Position numbers and translations under genes: made by a program. The notes beneath the pieces are model-generated. The model was not told the origin of the DNA and made no database searches. It saw only the letters and a program-made list of their open reading frames with translations. Below are positions 58,253 to 64,000 of a stretch of DNA of 64,000 bases, one piece after another (the stretch's first letter is position 1; every line of letters starts with the position of its first letter). Origin of the DNA: CAITSH01 sp025356665 (GTDB lineage Bacteria > Pseudomonadota > Gammaproteobacteria > Burkholderiales > SG8-39); NCBI GenBank assembly GCA_025356665.1, contig JANXRV010000116.1:14740-78739 (forward strand), read 5' to 3'.

Positions 58253-59026
58253 ATGGCAAAACGACACAAACTCGAACCCTACGCCCCGTGGATCGCGCTG
58301 GCGATCATCCTGCTGACCTGGGAGGGAGCTTGCCGGCTGTTCGGCATTTCGGAGTTCATTTTTCCCGGCCCCATCGGCATCGTGCTGTCGCTCAATGAGT
58401 TCGCCGGCCCCATCACCAACCATGCTCTGCAGACCTTCTGGACCACCATGGCCGGCTTTGGCCTCGGCGTGATCGTCGGCACGCTGCTTGGCTTTCTCGT
58501 CGGGTCCTCGCGCTTTCTCTACAACGCACTCTACCCGCTGATGGTCGGCTTCAACGCCATTCCCAAGGCCGCCTTCGTTCCGGTGCTGGTGGTGTGGTTC
58601 GGTATCGGCACGGTGCCGGCCGTCCTCACCGCTTTCCTGATCTGCTTTTTCCCCATCACGGTGAACGTGGCCACAGGCCTTGCGACACTGGAACCGGAAC
58701 TGGAAGACGTGTTGCGTGCACTGGGCGCGAGCCGCATCGACGTGTTGCTCAAGGTCGGCCTGCCGCGCTCCCTGCCCTACTTTTTTGCCTCACTCAAGGT
58801 CGCCATTACACTCGCCTTCGTCGGTTCTGTCGTATCCGAGACGGTGGCGGCCAATGAGGGCATCGGCTACCTGATGATGTCCGCCGGCTCACAAATGCGC
58901 ATGCCGCTCGTTTTCGCCGGACTGGTGGTGATCAGCGCCATGGCGATGGTGATGTACGAAGTGTTCGCGGTGCTCGAGCGGCGCATGACCGGCTGGGCAA
59001 CGCGGGGCATGAACGCCTCGAACTGA
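58253..59026 (+). CDS. ABC importer permease
   Basis: A 257-residue inner-membrane permease with about six helices, starting MAKRHKLEPYAPWIALAIIL. The EAA-type loop is TLEPELEDVLRALGASRIDV. It is clearly similar to the permease at 62702-63478 (shared runs such as GASR-DVL-K-GLPRS-PYFFASLKVAITLAFVG), so the two importers are probably paralogues serving related ligands. Confidence 0.92.
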   Translation: MAKRHKLEPYAPWIALAIILLTWEGACRLFGISEFIFPGPIGIVLSLNEFAGPITNHALQTFWTTMAGFGLGVIVGTLLGFLVGSSRFLYNALYPLMVGFNAIPKAAFVPVLVVWFGIGTVPAVLTAFLICFFPITVNVATGLATLEPELEDVLRALGASRIDVLLKVGLPRSLPYFFASLKVAITLAFVGSVVSETVAANEGIGYLMMSAGSQMRMPLVFAGLVVISAMAMVMYEVFAVLERRMTGWATRGMNASN

Positions 59027-59063
59027 GCATTCCGCTATGGGGTTCTTCGCGCGAGTGACTTGA

Positions 59064-59555
59064 GTGACGGCACACAGCCCCGCTGACCTGGAACGCCTGC
59101 GCCAGACCTTCGCTCTGGCGCAGCGCTCCCGCGACGCAGGCAACCATCCTTTCGCGGCGCTGCTCTTCGCCGCCGACGGACGGCAACTGGCCGCGGCGCA
59201 AAACCGCAGCGTGCCGGGCCGCGGCGATGCCACCGGTCATGCCGAACTGGAGGCCGTGCGCTCGGCCTCGGCCAGCCATCCGGCGGCAAGCTTGCGCTCC
59301 GCCACGCTGTACTCCAACGCCGAACCCTGCGCGATGTGCGCCGGCGCGATCTACTGGGCCGGCATCGGACGCGTGGTCTACGGCCTGTCCGAATCAAGGC
59401 TGCTTGAACTCACCGGCAGCCACCCGGAAAACCCGACGCTGTCCTTACCCTGCCGTGAAGTGTTCGCGCGCGGACAACGCGACATCAGCGTGCACGGCCC
59501 CTTGCTCGAAGATGAAGCCGCAGCCGCTCACCGGGATTTCTGGCTTCAGGAATAA
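59064..59555 (+). CDS. Nucleoside/guanine deaminase-like zinc enzyme
   Basis: A 163-residue cytidine-deaminase-fold protein. The zinc site is complete: H59 and catalytic E61 in TGHAELEAV, and C89 and C92 in EPCAMCAGAIYWAGIGRVVY. Length and motifs fit the guanine deaminase (GuaD) or tRNA-adenosine deaminase (TadA) groups; the absence of TadA's usual context and the closeness to a nucleobase-type importer and PuuD favour a purine deaminase. The start is a GTG at 59064, 38 bp after the permease stop. Confidence 0.87.
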   Translation: MTAHSPADLERLRQTFALAQRSRDAGNHPFAALLFAADGRQLAAAQNRSVPGRGDATGHAELEAVRSASASHPAASLRSATLYSNAEPCAMCAGAIYWAGIGRVVYGLSESRLLELTGSHPENPTLSLPCREVFARGQRDISVHGPLLEDEAAAAHRDFWLQE

Positions 59556-59573
59556 AAAATAAATCGGTATCGA

Positions 59574-59604
59574 CTGGAAACCCGCGCCAGATAAGGGTTT
59601 CCAG
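59574..59604. terminator. Gene-end hairpin between convergent genes (family copy 5)
   Basis: CTGGAAACCC (59574-59583) pairs perfectly with GGGTTTCCAG (59595-59604) across 11 nt. It lies between the convergent deaminase and DUF1445 genes and is the cleanest copy of the dispersed hairpin family. Confidence 0.65.
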
Positions 59605-59693
59605 CCATCATCCGTCCTGCAAATCAACGATCCGTGCACCAGACAGAGCCGCAGGTGCGGCGTTGGCGACGCCTTGAGCTTGCGAACCCGGCA

Positions 59694-60476
59694 TCAGCCT
59701 TCGAGCAGGCTGGCGTTTAGCAGGTCGGTAACGAGCATCTTGCCCGGGGCGTGGGTGATAAACAAAGGCAGGGCCGCGCGCTCCAGTGCGACAAGCGCGG
59801 TAAGGCCGCAGCCCCAGTAAAGCGGCACCTCGCCGGGCAGCAAGCCCATCGGTTCGCCGTAGTCGGGGCTTGCAATATCGACAATGCCAAGGGCGCCGGC
59901 GTCACCCTCGTGCAGCGGCGCGCCATGCACCCGCGGAAAGCGCGCGCTGACCGCACGCACCGTCGCCACCTCGTGCGGCGCGAACGGACGCATCGAAACC
60001 ACCAGCGGACCGGCGAAGCGTCCGGCCGGCGTCGCGGGCACTGTCGTTTTGAACAAGGGCCCCTGTATGCCCAGTTCCACGTGGCGCAAACGCACGCCGG
60101 CGGCGGCGAGCGCATCTTCCATGGAAAACCAGCAGCCGATGGCGACCGCGACAAAATCTTCGCGCCAGATCCCCTTGAGGTCGGTCACATGGCGCGCGGG
60201 TTCGCCGGCGCGATGCACAAGATAGCCGGGCAGGTCGGTGCGAATGTCGATGTCCTCGCCCAGCTCCGGCCACGCCGGATCACCCGGACGGCTGATGCCC
60301 AAGACTGGACAGGCCTGCGCGTTGGCACGGCAAAAGGCGACGAAGTCCTCGGCATACGCCGCTGGCAAAACCGCAAGATTGCATTGCACCTGGCCTGCGG
60401 CGTGGCCGGTGGTAAGGCCGCGATGCAGCCCCGAGCGCACGGCCAGGCGTAGCGCGTGCGCTGTGCCCCGCACCAC
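59694..60476 (-). CDS. DUF1445 putative hydro-lyase / D-glutamate cyclase-like
   Basis: A 260-residue protein of the DUF1445 family, some members of which are D-glutamate cyclases or putative hydro-lyases. Family blocks are HAAGQVQCNLAVLPAAYAED, DFVAVAIGCWFSMEDALAAA, FKTTVPATPAGRFAGPLVVS followed by MRPF, and a terminal FITHAPGKMLVTDL. The starting codon is a GTG with GGAG nearby. Two substitutions in the usual GCSFSFE motif (GCWFSME) are seen. It follows the SDR gene by 7 bp in a minus-strand operon with dihydropyrimidinase and an ABC importer, which suggests a role in hydantoin or pyrimidine ring products. Confidence 0.87.
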   Translation of the reverse strand: MVRGTAHALRLAVRSGLHRGLTTGHAAGQVQCNLAVLPAAYAEDFVAFCRANAQACPVLGISRPGDPAWPELGEDIDIRTDLPGYLVHRAGEPARHVTDLKGIWREDFVAVAIGCWFSMEDALAAAGVRLRHVELGIQGPLFKTTVPATPAGRFAGPLVVSMRPFAPHEVATVRAVSARFPRVHGAPLHEGDAGALGIVDIASPDYGEPMGLLPGEVPLYWGCGLTALVALERAALPLFITHAPGKMLVTDLLNASLLEG

Positions 60477-60483
60477 GCTCCGC

Positions 60484-61272
60484 CTAGATGGAACGGACGA
60501 TGCCGCCGTCCACGCGCACCATCGAACCGGTCATGTAGCTGGCGCGGGCGCTGACCAGAAACGCCGCGGTCGCACCGATCTCGGCGATGCTACCGTAGCG
60601 CCCGACCGGAATGAGGTTGGTGGAACGCTTGGCCGCCTCGGCGACGCTGATTTTTTCCTTGGCGGCGACGGCCTCGTCGGTCATGCGCACGCGCTCGGTG
60701 TCGATGCGTCCGGGCACCAGCACGTTGACAGTGACGCCGTCGGCAGCGACTTCACCGGCGAGGGTCTTGGACCAGCCGACCAGCGCGCTGCGCAGGGTGT
60801 TCGAAACCCCGAGTATGGGAATGGGCTGGATCACCCCTGAGGACACCACGGTCAGCACCCGGCCCCATTTGCGCGCGCGCATGCCCGGCACGAAGGCGTC
60901 GGCCAGGGTGATGACAGACAACACCATGTCCTCAAAGCGGCCGCGCCATTCGGCGCTGCCGCGCTGCGAGGCGCCACCGTACCCGGGGCCGCCGGTGTTG
61001 TTGACAAGGATGTCGATTTCACCGAAGGACTTGACGACATGCGCGGCAAATTCGGGCAGGCGGTCGATGTCGGCAAGGTCGGCGACAAAGCCGTGCATGT
61101 TGCCCTCGCCGTGCCCGCGCAACTCGATCGCCGCCGCCTCCAGCCTCGCCGCGTCGCGCGCAGCAATGGCAACATGCGCGCCTTCGGCGGCGAGTTCGCG
61201 CGCAATGCCAAAGCCGATGCCGCGGTTGCCGCCCATGACCAGCGCGCGCTTTCCCTTCAAGCCTAGATCCAT
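60484..61272 (-). CDS. SDR-family oxidoreductase 3
   Basis: A 262-residue short-chain dehydrogenase. The cofactor motif is ALVMGGNRGIGFGIARELAA, followed by VNNTGGPGYGGASQRG, the catalytic Ser in LTVVSSGVIQPIPIL, and a substituted Tyr region (VSNTLRSALVGWSKTLAGEV, where Tyr is replaced but Lys is kept). This form is known from a subgroup of SDRs near amidohydrolases. Its start overlaps the 3' end of the dihydropyrimidinase gene by 10 bases. Confidence 0.87.
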   Translation of the reverse strand: MDLGLKGKRALVMGGNRGIGFGIARELAAEGAHVAIAARDAARLEAAAIELRGHGEGNMHGFVADLADIDRLPEFAAHVVKSFGEIDILVNNTGGPGYGGASQRGSAEWRGRFEDMVLSVITLADAFVPGMRARKWGRVLTVVSSGVIQPIPILGVSNTLRSALVGWSKTLAGEVAADGVTVNVLVPGRIDTERVRMTDEAVAAKEKISVAEAAKRSTNLIPVGRYGSIAEIGATAAFLVSARASYMTGSMVRVDGGIVRSI

Positions 61273-62705
61273 GCCGTCTCTCCTGATTTTTTTCGCTTGC
61301 CCGCGGGGCCGCGCCTGAGGAATTGCCCCCGTCCCGCCTCGACCATCAACTCACCCTCGTGGCAGACGATGTCGCCGCGGGAAATCACCGTCACCGGCCA
61401 GCCGGTCAGCTTACGCCCTTCGTAAGGCGTGTAATCGACATTGTGGTGGAGCATGTCGTTGCGGATAACCACCTCGCGCTCGGGATCCCAGATCGCGATG
61501 TCGGCATCCGAACCGATGGCGATGCTGCCCTTGCGAGGGTACAGGCCGTAGAGCTTGGCGGCGTTGGCCGAATTGAGCGCGACAAAACGCGCGAGGTCCA
61601 TGCGCCCGGCCATCAGGCCTTCCGAGAACAACAGGGGCGAGCGCGTCTCCAGACCGGGAATGCCGTTGGCGACCTTGCGAAAGGGCGCACCGCGGCCGTA
61701 CATGAGCTTGCCCTGCTCGTCGAAGCGGTAGGGCGCATGGTCCGATGAAAGAATGGCGAACAAACCGTCTTCCAGGGCCTGCCAGATCACCGCCTGGTTG
61801 GCCTTGTCGCGCGGCGGCGGGCTGCACATGCACTTGGCGCCAAGAAAATCGGGCAGCGCAAGTTCCTCCTCGGACAAGAACAGGTATTGCGGACAGGTCT
61901 CGGCCTGCACGTCGAGGCCGCGCGCACGTGCGCGGCGGATTTCCTCAACCGCCTCGCGGCCCGACACATGCACGATCAGCAGCGGCGCCATCGCCACCTC
62001 GGACAAGGTGATGGCGCGGTGCGTGGCTTCGCGCTCGACCGCCATCGGGCGGGAGACGGCGTGATACTTGGGCTCGGTCTTGCCCGCGGCTTCGAGTCGG
62101 TCAGTCAGCCACGCGATGCATTCGTAGTTTTCAGCATGCACCATCACCAGTGCGCCGCCTTCGCGCGCCACCTCCATCACGTCAAGAATCTGCCGGTCCG
62201 AGAGGCGCATAGCGTCATAGGTCATGTAAACCTTGACCGAGGTGTAGCCCTCCTTGATCAGGCCGGGCAATTCCTCCTTGAGCACAGCCTCGTTCGGATC
62301 GGAGACGATGAGGTGAAAGCCATAGTCGATATACGCCTTGCCGGCGGCGCGGCGGTGATAGTCCTAGACGGCGTGGCGCAGCGACTGGCCACGGTGCTGC
62401 ACGGCAAACGGAATGATGGTGGTGGTGCCGCCGAACAAGGCCGACAGGCTGCCAGAGCGAAAATCGTCGGCCATGACGGCGCCACCCGAGGCAAGGCCTT
62501 GGGCGCGCGGCTGGTCGAGGTGGCAATGCGCATCTATGCCCCCGGGAAGAACGAGCCTGCCGGTCGCATCCAGCGTCTTTTTTCCGTCAGGGAGATGATC
62601 GGCAAGGGCCGCAATACGGCCGTCGCGTATGCCCACATCGCAACGCACGACGTCACCGGCCGTGGCCACGGTGCCGCCACGGATGACCAGGTCAAAGTCG
62701 CTCAA
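61263..62705 (-). pseudogene. Dihydropyrimidinase/hydantoinase split by an in-frame amber codon
   Basis: A single 480-codon frame with one TAG at codon 114 (62364-62366). Before it: MSDFDLVIRGGTVATAGDVV, the metal pair in GGIDAHCHLDQP (H60, H62) and FGGTTTIIPFAVQHRGQSLR. After it the frame continues without shift: DYHRRAAGKAYIDYGFHLIV, the carbamylated-Lys region GYTSVKVYMTYDAM, LLIVHVSGREA and SSDHAPY. Homologues have Glu (or similar) at the TAG position, so GAG to TAG is the simplest change. Everything else looks under selection, so the mutation is recent, a sequencing error, or read through. The family opens dihydropyrimidine or hydantoin rings. A second start near 62285 could make only an inactive fragment. 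It overlaps the permease gene by ATGA. Confidence 0.85.
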
Positions 62706-63478
62706 GCCGCAAATTCCTCGCCGCGCTGCGCCCAGAAGGTCATACGCCGCTCAATGGCGGCAAACAAGGCGTACATGATCATGCCCATCACCGAGGTCAC
62801 GATCAGCCCCGCAAACACCAGCGGCGTATCAAAATTGGAGGTCGCCGCCATCATCAGGTAACCGATGCCGTTACGGCCAGCCACGGTTTCCGAAATGATC
62901 GCGCCGACAAAAGCCAGGGTGATGGCGACCTTGAGCGAGGCAAAAAAATACGGCATTGAGCGCGGCAGCCCGATCTTGGTGAGCACGTCGAGCTTGCTCG
63001 CCCCGAGCGAGCGCAGCACGTCGGTGAGTTCGGGTTCGATGGTCGCAAGGCCGGCCGCAACGTTCACCGCAATGGGAAAAAACGAAACCAGGAAGGCCGT
63101 CAGCACCGCCGGAACGGTGCCCGCACCAAACCAGATCACAAACACCGGCACCACCGCAACCTTGGGGATGCTGTTAAACCCGATCAATACAGGATACAAG
63201 CCGCGATACACCAAACGCGACGAGCCTATGGCGATGCCCAGCAGCGCCCCCAGGGCCACGGCGATGACAAATCCCGTCAGGGTGGCCACCAGGGTGTAAA
63301 ACGCGTTGTCGAAAATCGGCCCGGCGCGCAGCCACAGCGATGCCGCGACGGCGGTGGGCCGCGGCAGCACAAACACCGGAAGATTGAGGACCAGGCAGGC
63401 GAGCTCCCACAACAACAGGGACGCGCCTACGAACAACCACGGCATGGCCGTTTCGATTTGCCGGTTGGTCAGGGCCAT
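62702..63478 (-). CDS. ABC importer permease
   Basis: A 258-residue permease with about six helices, starting MALTNRQIETAMPWLFVGAS after AAAGGAACG. The EAA-like loop is TIEPELTDVLRSLGASKLDV. It is paralogous to the permease at 58253-59026. The upstream frame to 63592 overlaps the binding-protein gene and was not used. It couples by four bases to the dihydropyrimidinase gene, suggesting uptake of a pyrimidine- or hydantoin-like ligand. The ATPase gene of this system is not in the window. Confidence 0.9.
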   Translation of the reverse strand: MALTNRQIETAMPWLFVGASLLLWELACLVLNLPVFVLPRPTAVAASLWLRAGPIFDNAFYTLVATLTGFVIAVALGALLGIAIGSSRLVYRGLYPVLIGFNSIPKVAVVPVFVIWFGAGTVPAVLTAFLVSFFPIAVNVAAGLATIEPELTDVLRSLGASKLDVLTKIGLPRSMPYFFASLKVAITLAFVGAIISETVAGRNGIGYLMMAATSNFDTPLVFAGLIVTSVMGMIMYALFAAIERRMTFWAQRGEEFAA

Positions 63479-63533
63479 GGCTGTTCGTTCCTTTGTCGTG
63501 CTCTTTGGCGTACTGGTAGCGATACGGCGCCGA

Positions 63534-64000
63534 TCAGGGCAGCTTGCGCACGTCCGCGGCCGGCAGGAAAGCCGCCGAGAAAACATCCGCACTGGCCGGT
63601 TTGGTCGGTAGCTTGAAGGCGTCGGTGAGCGTGGTGATGGATTTGTCCATGCGCGCGGCGCGCACGTTGCCCAGGCCGTCGGCCTTTGATTCGGCGGTGA
63701 CGATCTGGTTCTTGATCAGCCACAACAGCTTGTCGGTTTCAATCTTCTCGTCGATCAGCGGCACGCGCTTTTTCAGCGCAGCGATGGCGGCGGCCGGGTT
63801 GGCGATGGCATCGCGCCAGCCCTTGGCGCTTGCCGCAACGAATCCCTTGACGGCGGCCGGATTGGCGTCGAGCACTTTTTTCGAGGCGACGAGTGCATTG
63901 CCGTAAATATCTAGGCCGACATCGGAGTAGTACATGAACTTGATGTCGGCGGGCGGGATGCCCTGGCGCACCAGGCTGAAGTACATGGTCGAGTCAAAGC
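63534..64000 (-). CDS. ABC importer substrate-binding protein, partial (runs off window)
   Basis: The C-terminal 155 residues of an NMT1/THI5-like receptor; the frame is open to the window edge, so the 5' end is missing. Visible segments are IKFMYYSDVGLDIYGNALVA, SKKVLDANPAAVKGFVAASA, KGWRDAIANPAAAIAALKKR and the closing DAFKLPTKPASADVFSAAFL. These parallel the receptor at 56312-57373 (YADNGVKLYGNVIIASQKFI, FLRALTRGMKDGIADQAYAI). It lies 55 bp upstream of its permease. Confidence 0.87.
   Translation of the reverse strand, partial: FDSTMYFSLVRQGIPPADIKFMYYSDVGLDIYGNALVASKKVLDANPAAVKGFVAASAKGWRDAIANPAAAIAALKKRVPLIDEKIETDKLLWLIKNQIVTAESKADGLGNVRAARMDKSITTLTDAFKLPTKPASADVFSAAFLPAADVRKLP

Noticed and set aside
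1..64000. tRNA or rRNA genes
   Set aside because: I looked for cloverleaf-like and rRNA-like stretches in the gaps and saw none, although a covariance search would be needed to exclude a tRNA fully.

Overview
The window reads as a dense, high-GC chromosomal segment of a betaproteobacterium, most likely Burkholderiales-like and metabolically versatile. The signs are five Bug/TctC-type periplasmic receptors without TctA/TctB partners, a PuuD-type cytochrome-linked urate oxidase, NMT1/SsuA-type ABC importers, Rieske and extradiol ring-degradation genes, and -10 boxes of the TAGAAT/TAAAAT type. I saw no rRNA or tRNA gene, no intact IS and no CRISPR array.

Layout. 1-5 kb: a Tat-exported amidohydrolase, a Tat-exported alpha/beta hydrolase, a DMT exporter and HtpX. 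5-20.7 kb: a catabolic block with a GMC oxidoreductase, four Bug receptors, a PdxA-type dehydrogenase, a gamma-resorcylate-decarboxylase-like amidohydrolase, an orphan molybdopterin hydroxylase large subunit, an Ldh-type dehydrogenase, a NicC-like flavin monooxygenase, an enol-lactonase-like hydrolase and a 3-hydroxyacyl-CoA-dehydrogenase-like enzyme. Together they look like one or more aromatic or N-heteroaromatic acid routes. 20.7-25.2 kb: a minus-strand module of a secreted LVIVD-repeat protein, a haem-oxygenase-fold diiron enzyme with a complete ligand set, a small secreted beta-sandwich protein and a polytopic membrane protein. This is the best candidate here for an undescribed system. 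25.5-28.5 kb: a membrane hydrolase and two coupled EamA exporters.

28.5-30.4 kb holds a decayed type I-C CRISPR-Cas remnant: a cas7 pseudogene and an internally deleted cas4, with an intact toxin-antitoxin pair on the opposite strand exactly between them. Copies of a dispersed hairpin lie on both sides. 30.5-38 kb: MFS exporter, MBL hydrolase, a beta-hydroxyacid dehydrogenase remnant, pdxH, a ComEA-like protein, DUF72, msrA, a PucG-like aminotransferase, and a SET methyltransferase with a histone-H1-like tail. 38-39.1 kb: the fifth Bug receptor.

39.2-52.5 kb is one long plus-strand operon: small Rieske protein, ABC importer, Rieske oxygenase, two SDRs, cupin, hydrolase, IclR regulator, TPP enzyme, aspartate-dehydrogenase-like protein, aldehyde dehydrogenase and extradiol dioxygenase. 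A consensus-like promoter and a tandem palindromic operator precede it. 52.5-64 kb: DUF3047, a conserved hypothetical, puuD, an ABC importer with a purine/guanine-deaminase-like gene, then a minus-strand set of DUF1445, SDR, a dihydropyrimidinase carrying an in-frame amber codon, and an ABC importer that runs off the window. This region looks devoted to purine, pyrimidine or hydantoin nitrogen.

Two genome-scale habits stand out: many intergenic gaps contain short tandem repeats with exact 8-15 nt period, and a family of GGCTGGAAACGCC-type hairpins recurs at gene ends. A roughly 200-bp MITE-like element with terminal inverted repeats and 12-bp flanking direct repeats sits at 19.45-19.67 kb.
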